Shown: positions 19,493 through 28,592, counted from the first letter of the stretch. The stretch: DNA of 64,000 nucleotides from Buttiauxella brennerae ATCC 51605 (GCF_001654925.1 NZ_LXER01000040.1:62001-126000), one strand, 5' to 3'. Notes: generated by a model from the letters alone, not told the origin. Translations and numbers: made by a program.

Positions 19493-20364
19493 GCAGTGCA
19501 TCAGCAAGTATTCAGACTCGCGCTTTGGAATGTGTGGCAGAAAAGTTTGTCGTCGATTTTGCAAAAATCAGTGGTGTGACACGTGAGCCGTGGCGCAGCC
19601 AACAAAGCAAAGCGTTTTACCGGCGTCTGACCGGCGAATTTATCGGCCACAGCCAGTTACAGAAATCGTCCATGGACGAGATGTTTGTCGAAGCCCCGGA
19701 AGTCACGCTGGCGATGCTCGGGCAACTATGCCAACGCGTGGCGAAAAAGCACCGGGCGATGGTGAAGGTTTACGAAAGCGTGTCGGCAATGGCAGCCGTT
19801 TCTTCACGCGTCGCGCAAGGCTCAGTCGAAACTCGCCAGCAACTTGTTCAGGTACAGCAACAGCTGGCACAGCGCGTCGGCAAACTGGAAATCCAATTAA
19901 ACGGCACCGACCTGATGCATCTGGGCATCGTGCATTGCGAACAAGTTTTTGCCCGCTGGCAGGCCGGCAACTATTTTTCCTTTTCACCCGCCGGGCGCTG
20001 CTATGTGGCCTTGCAGGAGTTGTACTGGGGAGCATTTGGCGATGCGATTCGCTTCGGAACGGCAGCTCAGGTAAATGGGTTAATTGAACAGGCACGCGCT
20101 TTGGCCATCAGCCACTTAGCGCATGATGTGAATGCATCGGCTCGCACCCGCCATTATTACTATGAATGGCTGATTTTCCCCTCAACGCCGGGAATGATGG
20201 AAAGCAAAGAAGCCCTGGCGTGGCTCGGCGACGATTGCGATAGTGAGCACCAACCGGTGAGTTTTTCTACCACCCAAACACATCAGGGCGTATCACTCGG
20301 CATGCCGCGTATTTGCTCGGCAATGCGTCTGGGAAGTGCCATGGTGGATGAAATATTTATTTAG
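19489..20364 (+). CDS. yjcZ: YjcZ family protein, partner of CrfC
   Basis: 291 residues, matching E. coli YjcZ in length and position. The ATGA overlap with crfC indicates coupled translation, and the pair is kept together across enterobacteria, so the protein probably works with CrfC; its biochemical role is unknown. A central segment (TRQQLVQVQQQLAQRVGKLE) is predicted as a coiled coil. No catalytic motif is visible. Confidence 0.88.
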   Translation: MSSASASIQTRALECVAEKFVVDFAKISGVTREPWRSQQSKAFYRRLTGEFIGHSQLQKSSMDEMFVEAPEVTLAMLGQLCQRVAKKHRAMVKVYESVSAMAAVSSRVAQGSVETRQQLVQVQQQLAQRVGKLEIQLNGTDLMHLGIVHCEQVFARWQAGNYFSFSPAGRCYVALQELYWGAFGDAIRFGTAAQVNGLIEQARALAISHLAHDVNASARTRHYYYEWLIFPSTPGMMESKEALAWLGDDCDSEHQPVSFSTTQTHQGVSLGMPRICSAMRLGSAMVDEIFI

Positions 20365-20365
20365 G

Positions 20366-20607
20366 CAACAAAAGCGGAGTACGACGTCCGCTACACGGGG
20401 GCGGGTATCAGCACGGGCGTGTGAGATAAAAGGGCTGGAAGAAGCCCGCAAAGCGCACCCTGATTTTAGTACTAAAGAGCTGTACGACGCGAAAGAATAC
20501 AAAGATACCCAGAATACGGCACAGGCAGCGATATCCAGCAGGGTATTAGTGCCGTCACGATGGCGTTGCAGCCTCTTCTCAACAGTAAAGCTCGCGTAGC
20601 TCAATAA
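20366..20607 (+). pseudogene. Remnant of a CdiA/filamentous-hemagglutinin-type protein
   Basis: Just after yjcZ, two overlapping frames encode pieces typical of the region before the toxin tail of two-partner-secreted hemagglutinins: one frame gives LEEARKAHPDFSTKELYDAK then EYKDTQ, and after a frameshift near 20512 the next gives EYGTGSDIQQGISAVTMALQ and ends at TAA 20605-20607. An earlier piece reads VRYTGAGISTGV before a stop. No start, secretion domain or toxin remains. The pattern fits a decayed end fragment of a contact-dependent inhibition or hemagglutinin gene. Confidence 0.6.
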
Positions 20608-20615
20608 TTCTTATT

Positions 20616-20729
20616 TCAAACGCATTCCCCCAACAACCAATCATGAAATGCTTTCACCTCTGGCCGCTGTAATGACTGCGCGGAACTCACCACATAATAA
20701 GACCCGTTGATTGGTCGCCTTGCTGCAAC
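20616..20729 (-). pseudogene. C-terminal remnant of a LysR-family regulator
   Basis: On the minus strand an open stretch of 37 codons reads RRPINGSYYVVSSAQSLQRP followed by EVKAFHDWLLGECV and stop, which is the usual C-terminal end of GcvA-like LysR regulators (YYLV..., RP.V.AF..WLL). A stop codon at 20730-20732 and the short distance to the next gene show that the DNA-binding and most of the effector domain are gone. The lost N-terminus would have faced the EamA gene at 20844, the usual divergent layout. Confidence 0.6.
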
Positions 20730-20843
20730 TCAAGCTATTTAGGGCATTCGCTATTCACAGGGGAATAAACGAGCAATTTTTTATATTTAACGGATAATGG
20801 TCGATTCTGAAACGACAGTTTAATTTTTGTTAGGGGAAGGGAC

Positions 20844-21776
20844 GTGAGCAATAACGTTTCACGGTTTACTAATAAGAAAATCGCATGGATGGGGGCCGCT
20901 TTTTGTTGCCTGTTATGGGGAAGTGCTTACCCGGCAATTAAAAATGGCTATGAAATTTTTCAGATAGCGACGGACGACCTGCCGGGCAAAATTGTCTTTG
21001 CCGGGTATCGGTTTGTGATTGCAGGCCTGCTGTTGCTGGCGTTTGCTTTGCTGCAAGGTAAAGCGATTGCGCGTTTATCCCGCCAGCAGTTTTCACAACT
21101 CGCGGTATTAGGCGTGACGCAAACCGCGATTCAGTACATCTTCTTTTATATTGGCCTTGCTTATACCACCGGTGTAAAAGGCTCAATCATGAATGCCACT
21201 GGCACCTTCTTTAGTGTTCTGCTGGCGCACTTTATCTATCAAAACGATAAGCTCAGCATCAATAAAGTGGTGGGCTGCGTGCTGGGTTTTGCCGGTGTGA
21301 TGGTGGTGAACTTCAACAGCCAGTTGATGGATTTTAGTTTTAGCTGGATGGGCGACGGCTTCGTGGTCCTGGCGGCGTTTATTCTTTCTGCCGCGTCGCT
21401 GTACGGCAAGCGTATTTCGCAAACCATGGACCCGACAATCATGACCGGCTGGCAACTGGCTATCGGCGGTGTGGTGCTGACAGTTGGCGGCTATGCATGT
21501 GGTGGCCGACTGGCGTTTCATGGTCTGGAGTCGGTGGCGATTCTGGGTTATCTGGCGCTGTTATCTTCTGTGGCGTTTGCCCTGTGGAGCATGCTACTCA
21601 AACATAACCGTGTGGGCATGATTGCGCCGTTTAACTTCCTGATTCCGGTGTCGGGCGCGGTGTTATCGGCTATTTTCTTGCAAGAAAGCATTCTTGAATG
21701 GCGCTATGCGCTGGCGTTAGTGCTGGTGTGCTTCGGCATCTGGCGCGTGAACGTGGTTAAGTCGCGCTTAAATTAG
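20844..21776 (+). CDS. EamA-family drug/metabolite transporter
   Basis: 310-residue inner-membrane protein with ten hydrophobic helices in two EamA repeats; the first repeat shows CCLLWGSAYPAIK and the end of the second FLQESILEWRYALALVLVCFG. Family members export or import small metabolites such as amino acids. The GTG start is preceded by GGGGAAGGGA. A LysR remnant upstream suggests that its regulator has been lost. The substrate cannot be read from the sequence. Confidence 0.9.
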   Translation: MSNNVSRFTNKKIAWMGAAFCCLLWGSAYPAIKNGYEIFQIATDDLPGKIVFAGYRFVIAGLLLLAFALLQGKAIARLSRQQFSQLAVLGVTQTAIQYIFFYIGLAYTTGVKGSIMNATGTFFSVLLAHFIYQNDKLSINKVVGCVLGFAGVMVVNFNSQLMDFSFSWMGDGFVVLAAFILSAASLYGKRISQTMDPTIMTGWQLAIGGVVLTVGGYACGGRLAFHGLESVAILGYLALLSSVAFALWSMLLKHNRVGMIAPFNFLIPVSGAVLSAIFLQESILEWRYALALVLVCFGIWRVNVVKSRLN

Positions 21777-21840
21777 ACCAGGCAAAAAGAGAAAATGCAG
21801 GCCATTATTTATCCATCTTTTATCGATAAAGGGCCTGCAA

Positions 21841-22728
21841 ATGACCAGACTTACCGCTAAAGATTTCCCCCCTGAATTACTCGAATACTTCGACTTCTAC
21901 GTACACGGCAAAATCAGCAAGCGCGAGTTTCTCGATCTGGCGGGGAAGTTTGTCGTCGGCGGGCTGTCGGCTGTGGCGCTTGGCACTTTACTGACGCCGA
22001 ATTATGCCTTTGCGCAGCAGGTAGAATTTACCGACCCGGATATTGTGGCGGAATATATTCAATACCCCAGCCCGCAGGGGCATGGCGAGGTACGGGCCTA
22101 CATGGTGCGCCCGGCAAAAGCGGCGGGAAAAGTACCGGGTGTGGTGGTGGTGCATGAAAACCGGGGGCTGAATCCGTACATTGAAGATGTCGCCCGGCGT
22201 GTTGCCAAAGCGGGTTTTATTGCGCTGGCGCCTGACGGTTTAAGCTCGGTCGGCGGTTACCCCGGCAATGATGAAAAGGGGCGCGAGCTGCAATCTCAAG
22301 TCGACCCGACCAAACTGATGAATGATTTCTTTGCCGCTATTGAGTTCCTGATGCATCACGATGCGGTCACTGGAAAAGTCGGTATAACCGGTTTTTGCTA
22401 CGGCGGTGGTGTCGCCAATGCGGCAGCGGTCGCATATCCCGAACTTGCTGCTGCGGTGCCGTTCTACGGGCGTCAGCCAAAAACAGAAGATGTACCGCGT
22501 ATCAAAGCGCCTTTATTGCTGCATTACGGTGAGCTGGATTCCCGAATAAACGAAGGCTGGGCTGCGTATGAAGCGGCGCTCAAAGCCAATAATAAAGTTT
22601 ACCAGGGGTATATTTATCCTGGGGTGAATCACGGTTTCCACAATGATTCAACGCCGCGTTATGACAAGGCAGCGGCAGATCTTGCGTGGCAGCGGACGAT
22701 TGATTGGTTTAATCAGTATTTGATATAG
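21841..22728 (+). CDS. yghX: Dienelactone hydrolase family protein, YghX-like
   Basis: 295-residue alpha/beta hydrolase. The nucleophile elbow is GFCYGG (Cys), with the late Asp in YGELDSRIN and His in NHGFHND, the Cys-Asp-His triad of dienelactone hydrolases. The N-terminus has SKREFLDLAGKF followed by a hydrophobic stretch and NYAFAQQ, a Tat-like signal in which one Arg is Lys, so export to the periplasm is likely. It matches YghX, which is disrupted in E. coli K-12 but intact here. The natural ester substrate is unknown. Confidence 0.85.
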   Translation: MTRLTAKDFPPELLEYFDFYVHGKISKREFLDLAGKFVVGGLSAVALGTLLTPNYAFAQQVEFTDPDIVAEYIQYPSPQGHGEVRAYMVRPAKAAGKVPGVVVVHENRGLNPYIEDVARRVAKAGFIALAPDGLSSVGGYPGNDEKGRELQSQVDPTKLMNDFFAAIEFLMHHDAVTGKVGITGFCYGGGVANAAAVAYPELAAAVPFYGRQPKTEDVPRIKAPLLLHYGELDSRINEGWAAYEAALKANNKVYQGYIYPGVNHGFHNDSTPRYDKAAADLAWQRTIDWFNQYLI

Positions 22729-22806
22729 GGGGGCTTTGCAGTCTCATCTATACATTTCGCTTTGGTCACCTGTCAGGGCGAGATCTGTAAGATGAGCATT
22801 TTTTCC

Positions 22807-22902
22807 GTTCACCGTTTCGGTGGCTATAGAAATCACTGAACGTTTAGTGAACGGAACCTTCTCCGGATCGGCAGGAACTGCCCCCTACGGGAAAAAAGGG
22901 GA
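22807..22902. repeat. Dispersed 95-bp repeat, copy B
   Basis: Second copy of the repeat at 16321-16412, sharing GTTCACCGTTTCGGT, CACTGAACGTTTAGTGAACG, GGAACCTTCTC and GCAGGAAC. It fills the space between convergent yghX and the diguanylate cyclase gene and ends at the stop codon of the latter, the same geometry as copy A after yjdM. Confidence 0.8.
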
Positions 22903-23868
22903 TTAACTCTGAATCAACACCATCGCCCCCAGCGCAACACCATTTTTACCCGTGCGTTTAATCAAATACATCGACTCATCGGCACGAATGATCGCATCGC
23001 TAAAATTGTCGTTGGCCCAGGACTCATTCACGCCAATAGATGCGCCGACGCGAGCCGCACCGTTACTCAACTCAAATGGCGTAATGGCCGCATCCAGACA
23101 ACGCCTGGCAATGCTACTTATCTCCGGGTTATCCAGCGTCCATGGCATCAACAAGATAAATTCATCCCCACCGATACGGCCGATGGTGACCTCTGGCGGG
23201 CATGCCTGATGCAGACGCTGGCTTAACTGCAACAGCACTTCGTCACCGCTGCGATGGCCCAGTGTGTCATTCACGTTTTTGAAATCATCAAGGTCGATAA
23301 AGGCAACCGACAGTGAGCCGAGTTTTTTTAGCAAATCGAACTGCGCATGTAGCGCGTGGCGGTTGGCAAGGCCGGTGAGGGGGTCGTGGTTGGCGAGTTT
23401 CGCCAGTTGCTGCTCGTACTGCTTCTCTTTGGTCATGTCGATGTGGGTGCCGGTCACTTTCAGCGGTATCCCGTCATCGCTGCGTTCGGTTACGCGGCCC
23501 CGGTCCAGCACCCAGGTAACGGTGCCATTTTTGGCCTGCATGCGATGCAGCGCTTCATAAAATGGGGTTTTACCTTCGAGATGATTATAAAACGCGGCCA
23601 ACACCATTTCCCGATCTTCAGGGTGCAGATGCTCACGCCACACATCAAAATGAGCGCTTAATTCTTTGGGCTGGAAACCCAGCATAGAACCCCAACGGCG
23701 ATTGAAAATAACCAATTTTCCGCTGCTGACATCTAACTGCCATAAACACAAACCGGTCCCGTCCAACGCTGCACTGAGCTTATTACGCGAGTCATGCGCA
23801 ATTCTCTTGAGCCGGGCATTGTGCTTTTTGAGGTTTTGGATCTGCTGCCTGAGAATTTCTTCTGACAT
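22903..23868 (-). CDS. PAS-GGDEF diguanylate cyclase
   Basis: 321 residues: an N-terminal coiled coil (about 1-30), a PAS domain with PAC motif (about 35-150, LCLWQLDVSSGKLVIFNRRW) and a GGDEF domain with intact active site (RIGGDEFILL). It should make cyclic di-GMP in the cytoplasm in response to a signal sensed by the PAS domain. There is no membrane segment. A product-binding RxxD site is not obvious five residues before GGDEF, so feedback inhibition may be absent. Confidence 0.9.
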   Translation of the reverse strand: MSEEILRQQIQNLKKHNARLKRIAHDSRNKLSAALDGTGLCLWQLDVSSGKLVIFNRRWGSMLGFQPKELSAHFDVWREHLHPEDREMVLAAFYNHLEGKTPFYEALHRMQAKNGTVTWVLDRGRVTERSDDGIPLKVTGTHIDMTKEKQYEQQLAKLANHDPLTGLANRHALHAQFDLLKKLGSLSVAFIDLDDFKNVNDTLGHRSGDEVLLQLSQRLHQACPPEVTIGRIGGDEFILLMPWTLDNPEISSIARRCLDAAITPFELSNGAARVGASIGVNESWANDNFSDAIIRADESMYLIKRTGKNGVALGAMVLIQS

Positions 23869-23946
23869 TGACCATATTTATGAATAAATAATATTCATTT
23901 TTAACAGCTATTAATCAGTTGTAAATATGGCAGAAGAAATTTCGTG

Positions 23947-24858
23947 TTAATCCAGCAGCCGTTTCGGTGATGAGGCCATTTTTCTTTTCTCTACAGGGAT
24001 TAAAGACAAGAACACGCCGCAGAGCATTACCGCGAGCAAAATCCACGAGGTTGGAGAAAATACACGGCCCATTACCAGGCATTCCAGAATGACCGCAATC
24101 ACCGGAAAACAGATAAAAACCAACGAGGTATTAAACGTCGAAATGCGTTTTTGCAGTGAGAAATAACACAGGATCCCAAAGACGCTGGCCACAATACCCA
24201 GATAGACAATTGAAGAGAATGACAGCCAGGTAATGTTTTCAACTTCCGGTTTCTCGACGATGATGCCGGTAAGCGTCAGCAGTAAACCCGCAGCCAGGCA
24301 AGGCAGGGCGTTAAAGGTGAAAAGTGACACCTGGCAGCTGCGTTTTTTGCACTGAACATACATAAAAGCATGCATGGTGACGGCGACCAGTACGGCGAAT
24401 GCGCCTTTCCAGTTATTACCCAATGTGGTTCTCGACTCTTCCTGCAACAGATAAAACAGCGCCAGTATCGCCAACAATGCACCGATTAGCTGCATTAGGC
24501 TTGTGGGCGCATTGAGCACCACAATAGAAATCAGCAGTACGGCGACGGGCATTCCGGCGAAGATGATTGCCGCCGTGCTGGCATTGACGTACTGCTCGCC
24601 ATAAATCACCAGCGTGAAGGGCAGGCAGAAGCAGAACAGGAAGACACAGAACTGGAAAAACCGGTGCCCGGACGGGAATAACAACGATGATCGCGTGATG
24701 TGTAACAGCCACAGCAGCAGTGGTGCTGCGCTTAAAAAGCGCAGCCCGGTGGCAAATATCGGAGGCATGCTGACCAACGCAAATTTCATCGCAAGCCAGG
24801 TTGTTCCCCACGTCAGAATAACGATGGCGAAAAGAACGAACATTTTTGTTTTCTGCAT
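23947..24858 (-). CDS. EamA-family drug/metabolite transporter
   Basis: 303 residues with ten hydrophobic helices and the EamA repeat landmarks WGTTWLAMK near the N-terminus and EQYVNASTAAII after the third helix. GGAG lies seven bases before the ATG. It follows the HlyD-like gene by 25 bases on the same strand and so is probably the last gene of the DUF3302-HlyD-EamA operon. The substrate is unknown; export fits the adjacent efflux-type adaptor. Confidence 0.88.
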   Translation of the reverse strand: MQKTKMFVLFAIVILTWGTTWLAMKFALVSMPPIFATGLRFLSAAPLLLWLLHITRSSLLFPSGHRFFQFCVFLFCFCLPFTLVIYGEQYVNASTAAIIFAGMPVAVLLISIVVLNAPTSLMQLIGALLAILALFYLLQEESRTTLGNNWKGAFAVLVAVTMHAFMYVQCKKRSCQVSLFTFNALPCLAAGLLLTLTGIIVEKPEVENITWLSFSSIVYLGIVASVFGILCYFSLQKRISTFNTSLVFICFPVIAVILECLVMGRVFSPTSWILLAVMLCGVFLSLIPVEKRKMASSPKRLLD

Positions 24859-24883
24859 GGGGTGACTCCTTTTTTACCTTAAA

Positions 24884-26023
24884 TTAATGGTCGATATAGA
24901 GATAGTGCGTCCAGCTGGTCATACGCAGCAGGATTTTACGCATAATGGCAACATGCTCGAGATAACCGGAATACACGGCAACCTGGCCCATGGTTCCGGC
25001 GGGTAGCCGTTCAACATCGGCGATATTGTTCAGCTCAATTTCTGCATAAATACCGTCAAGTTTCGGGTCCAGACTCAGGCCTTGCAAATGACCTTGCGCC
25101 TGGTAGCTGCTGTTTGCGATAGCCGGCAGGATTTGCTTCACTTTCCCTTTCACGACGCTGCCTGGTAGACCATTAAATACCACTTCGGCTTCATCGCCTG
25201 CGGTTAAACGCAGGGCCGAGTTTTGGCGGAACACGGCATAAACACTGGTTTTCTGGGCGGGAACGAACACCATGACCGGGCGCAGCGGTAGCGGGCGCAC
25301 GAACATGCCGGGTTTCAGGAACAGTTGGGTTGCGTAGCCATCACTTGGGGCGCGAACTACTGTCTTCGCCAGGAAGTATTCAGCTTCTTTAAGATTGGCT
25401 TTCAGGCGATACACGCCGGCATTTTCACCGTTAACCAGTGCATTCAACTGTGCCGTCGTTTGGTCCCTTTTCGCCAGCGATGAGCGCCACTGCGCTTGCG
25501 ACGCCAGATAAGTTTGCTGTGCACGCACCACTTCCTGGTCGGTAAATGGGCTTTTCATTCGGTCTGTGCTGCCGTTGCGGTAACGGTCGGCATCTTTCAT
25601 GGCTAAGTCACGCTGAGCTTTGGCCTGCGCGATATCGGCGTTTTCAGAAGCCAGACGTGCCTGGAGCATTTCGACATTTTGCTCGGCACTTTCAATCTCT
25701 GCTTTTATCGACTCAACTTTGGCTTCATACGCCGTTGGGTCGATGCGGAACAGGAAATCCCCTTTTTTCAATTCCTTATTGGCGTTGGCGGTCACTTCCA
25801 CCACGACACCTTCGACTTCAGGGATAATAGGTAACGTGACGGTTACCATCTGCGCGCGTTCGGTATAAGGGTGGTTATAATTCATTAATAACAGCAATGA
25901 ACCAATGATGATGACCCCACCCAACACGGCGGTAGGCACACTCCATTTATTTAATGGAATTTTAAAGAATTTAAATATACCAAAGCAGATCGCGGTATAA
26001 GTAAGGATAAGTAATAAATCCAC
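24884..26023 (-). CDS. HlyD-family membrane fusion protein (YiaV/YibH-like)
   Basis: 379 residues. Two N-terminal hydrophobic segments (about 1-50) anchor it in the inner membrane; then a split biotinyl-lipoyl domain (PIIPEVEGVVVEV and VVRAPSDGYATQLFLKPGMF) flanks a long coiled-coil hairpin (about 95-200). The C-terminus SWTHYLYIDH is the conserved end of E. coli YibH and YiaV. These proteins pair with small DUF3302 proteins, as here (12-base gap). It would bridge an inner-membrane pump to the outer membrane; no dedicated TolC is nearby. Confidence 0.9.
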   Translation of the reverse strand: MDLLLILTYTAICFGIFKFFKIPLNKWSVPTAVLGGVIIIGSLLLLMNYNHPYTERAQMVTVTLPIIPEVEGVVVEVTANANKELKKGDFLFRIDPTAYEAKVESIKAEIESAEQNVEMLQARLASENADIAQAKAQRDLAMKDADRYRNGSTDRMKSPFTDQEVVRAQQTYLASQAQWRSSLAKRDQTTAQLNALVNGENAGVYRLKANLKEAEYFLAKTVVRAPSDGYATQLFLKPGMFVRPLPLRPVMVFVPAQKTSVYAVFRQNSALRLTAGDEAEVVFNGLPGSVVKGKVKQILPAIANSSYQAQGHLQGLSLDPKLDGIYAEIELNNIADVERLPAGTMGQVAVYSGYLEHVAIMRKILLRMTSWTHYLYIDH

Positions 26024-26035
26024 AATGAATCCTGC

Positions 26036-26368
26036 TTAATTATTCGGTTGCTGATGACTGGCTTTTATTTTTTCGTGCTGAGTTTCCAGTTGTGCAAGTC
26101 TTTCTCGTAGTGCTTCCATTTCGTTATTTTTGACATTAAAGCCCCAGCCCCGGTCTTCGCGATATAACATCGCCCAGATCCACAGGAATGGCCACAGGAC
26201 ATGCAAAGTGAATAAACTGACCCAACCCGCAGCATGAATGGCATCCTGGTGGGGGTGGTTACGATGCACTGCTATTTCATAGGGGATGTCGTGTACAACA
26301 ATAACGCCGTAAAAGAGTGTCAGTGCCACAAAAATAAGTACGCCTAAGGCAAAATAATCGAGAAACAT
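26036..26368 (-). CDS. DUF3302 inner-membrane protein (YiaW/YibI-like)
   Basis: 110 residues with two membrane segments (FALGVLIFVALTLFYGVIVV and WVSLFTLHVLWPFLWIWAML), the conserved HRNHPHQDAIHAAGWVS loop between them, and a C-terminal coiled coil. The ATG at 26368 (MFLDYFALG) fits the family better than the frame opening at 26404. Its partner is the HlyD-like gene downstream. Function unknown. Confidence 0.85.
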   Translation of the reverse strand: MFLDYFALGVLIFVALTLFYGVIVVHDIPYEIAVHRNHPHQDAIHAAGWVSLFTLHVLWPFLWIWAMLYREDRGWGFNVKNNEMEALRERLAQLETQHEKIKASHQQPNN

Positions 26369-26691
26369 AGCTGGGTGCCCCCGTGACAAAATGTTCGGGA
26401 ACACTAATGAGAAGGTGCGGATGGCACCACTTTTATTTTGTTTAAAAATAAATTATCTCTCAATTTTCAATTGCACAAAGACATAATAATGTGCAAGAGA
26501 AAACGTAAAAAATTACACTTCTTTGCAACCTGGAAATAGTTGTAAGAATGTTGGTAAATATTGTTTTAGTTTTAAAGGCTATGGTTGTTTCTACTGGCTA
26601 AACATCGCAAGGTGTAGCACCCCTGCTAGATCTTTGGCGTGGTATATACTTCAAGGAACCTGCGCATTAGTGAGCCATTTCAGGAAAAAAC
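26369..26691. other. AT-rich divergent intergenic region
   Basis: 323 bp between the DUF3302 operon and the divergent IprA-like regulator gene. AT-rich, with A/T tracts typical of H-NS-bound DNA. It probably holds both promoters and may be where the regulator acts. No gene seen. Confidence 0.5.
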
Positions 26692-27321
26692 ATGACTATA
26701 CCTCCTCCTTCTCGTCCGGAAGCCTCAATCCAGAATCTGATTACTGCTCTCGAACCCTATGGCACACCGATGGAGGTCATTCCTCGTAAACGCATAAACT
26801 GGGAGTATAAAGATGTCCCTCAGTTTTATGTCTTCAAAAGTGGTGAGCTTTCTGTGCTGCGCGCAACGGATGGCCTGGTTATCACCACGGTCTATGACCA
26901 GAATCTGTTCGGTATTGCCGAGAGTATCCACCCCTTGCGCAGCCATATTTTGCGAGCAGAAACTGAATGCACCATGCTGCGTCTTGATGCAAGCCTTGCG
27001 CATGAATTAATCACTCAGAAAGAGCTGTGGAAAGATATTTCGTTTATCCTTGCCTACTACACCACCTACCTTTTCTATCGGGATTCGCTGGTGGTGCAAC
27101 AACGCACGTATTCTATTATTCGCAGCCACCTGATGGAGATGATTCGCCTGCCAGAAGAGTCACGATTAAGGACATCTATTCTTGATTATATCCAGGAAAG
27201 AACTCATTTATCCCGCAGCAGTATTTTGAATGTCATGTTCGCGTTAAAGAATGGCGGTTACATTGATATTAAGCGTGGTGGCTATTTGCTCGAAGTGATC
27301 AATCTGCCAGAGAAATTCTGA
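26692..27321 (+). CDS. IprA/Crp-like winged-helix regulator
   Basis: 209 residues: a cyclic-nucleotide-binding-like beta domain (about 20-110, without the residues that bind cAMP in CRP) and a C-terminal winged helix (about 130-195, IQERTHLSRSSILNVMFALK). Similar to E. coli IprA (YaiV), a regulator linked to oxidative stress, including the C-terminal LP.. end. It is divergent from the DUF3302-HlyD-EamA operon and upstream of the OmpA paralogue, either of which may be its target. Confidence 0.82.
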   Translation: MTIPPPSRPEASIQNLITALEPYGTPMEVIPRKRINWEYKDVPQFYVFKSGELSVLRATDGLVITTVYDQNLFGIAESIHPLRSHILRAETECTMLRLDASLAHELITQKELWKDISFILAYYTTYLFYRDSLVVQQRTYSIIRSHLMEMIRLPEESRLRTSILDYIQERTHLSRSSILNVMFALKNGGYIDIKRGGYLLEVINLPEKF

Positions 27322-27495
27322 TGCAAGGCTTAACATTCAAAGGAATAGATGTGTCGCGGTGAAAATTCCCCCTATCGTTTTTTCATTTAAAAATAAACAA
27401 AAATCAAATTCCCTCTGCCAGGAACTCTGCATACCATCCGTCGCTGGAATATAAAACCACTGAGTAATCTCTCAGCAGCGATTTCAAGGATTATT

Positions 27496-28551
27496 ATGAA
27501 AAAGACTCTTATTGCGTTAATCGTAGTTAATGCCTTCGCAGTAACGAATGCTAATGCCGCAGCCGACACCAATACCTGGTACGGCGGTGCGAAGTTAGGA
27601 TGGTCACATTATTTTGACGCCAACGGTGGCAATAATTCTAATGGTAATCTGAATAACGCCACTGAATTTGACACCAGCAATGATAGCGTCGGCGGTGGCG
27701 TATTTGGCGGTTATCAAATTCTTCCGTGGCTGGCTGTTGAAGGGGGTTACGACTATCTCGGCAATATGCAGGCGCAAGGTAACAACGGTGTTTCCGGTAC
27801 CAAAATGGGCGCTCAGGGTTTACAACTTTCGATGAAAGCCAGCTACGCATTTAACGACCGCTGGGATGTTTACGGCCGTGCGGGTGCGATGGCATATCGT
27901 GCCGAAACTCAACAAGATGACCAGAGCAAATTTGAAACGGGCCTGCGCCCGTTGGCCGCTGTCGGTACTGAGTATGAGTTTAATGACAACTGGGCAGGCC
28001 GCGTGGAATACCAGTGGGTGAGCAATGTCGGTAACACGAACCAGATTGGTATGAGTGCTGATTCCAGTACGGTAACCGCCGGTGTGGTTTATCGTTTTGG
28101 TCAGAATGCCGCCGCGCCAGTTGCAGCAGAACCTGCTCCAGCCGAAGTTCCGGTAGAACCACAGCGTTTCAACCTCAAATCTGACGTCATGTTTGGCTTT
28201 AACTCCGCAACACTTTCTCCTGAAGGGGAAGCAGCGGTACGTGATCTCTACAATCGCCCGGAAATTCAGGCTGCTAAAGAAAAAACCACCATGGTGATTG
28301 GCTTTAGCGACCGTCTGGGCTCCGCGAATTACAACCTCGAACTTTCCACACAACGTGCGCAAGCGGTGGCCGATGAGCTGGTTCGTTTAGGGATGCCTGC
28401 ACAAAATGTCCAGGCTGAAGGCCGTGGTTCAAGCGAGCCTGTGACCGGGGCAACCTGTGATGCGGTGCAAGAGCGTAATGAATTGATCAACTGCCTGGCG
28501 CCGGATCGCCGTGTCGTTGTTGAAATAGCAGGTGTCGCAGTACAACCATAA
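27496..28551 (+). CDS. OmpA-family porin paralogue
   Basis: 351 residues: signal peptide (1-21, ANA), an eight-strand barrel (about 22-205), a Pro/Ala hinge (about 206-225) and a C-terminal peptidoglycan-binding domain (about 228-345) with the Asp and Arg of GFSDRLGS and LSTQRAQAV, and the paired Cys of TCDAVQ and NCLAPDRR. The main enterobacterial ompA lies next to sulA, not beside yfaZ, so this is a second copy. Likely an outer-membrane structural protein or slow porin used under special conditions. Confidence 0.88.
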   Translation: MKKTLIALIVVNAFAVTNANAAADTNTWYGGAKLGWSHYFDANGGNNSNGNLNNATEFDTSNDSVGGGVFGGYQILPWLAVEGGYDYLGNMQAQGNNGVSGTKMGAQGLQLSMKASYAFNDRWDVYGRAGAMAYRAETQQDDQSKFETGLRPLAAVGTEYEFNDNWAGRVEYQWVSNVGNTNQIGMSADSSTVTAGVVYRFGQNAAAPVAAEPAPAEVPVEPQRFNLKSDVMFGFNSATLSPEGEAAVRDLYNRPEIQAAKEKTTMVIGFSDRLGSANYNLELSTQRAQAVADELVRLGMPAQNVQAEGRGSSEPVTGATCDAVQERNELINCLAPDRRVVVEIAGVAVQP

Positions 28552-28592
28552 GTGTCTGTGTAGCATAAAAAAATAGCAGTGGTGTCCGTTTT

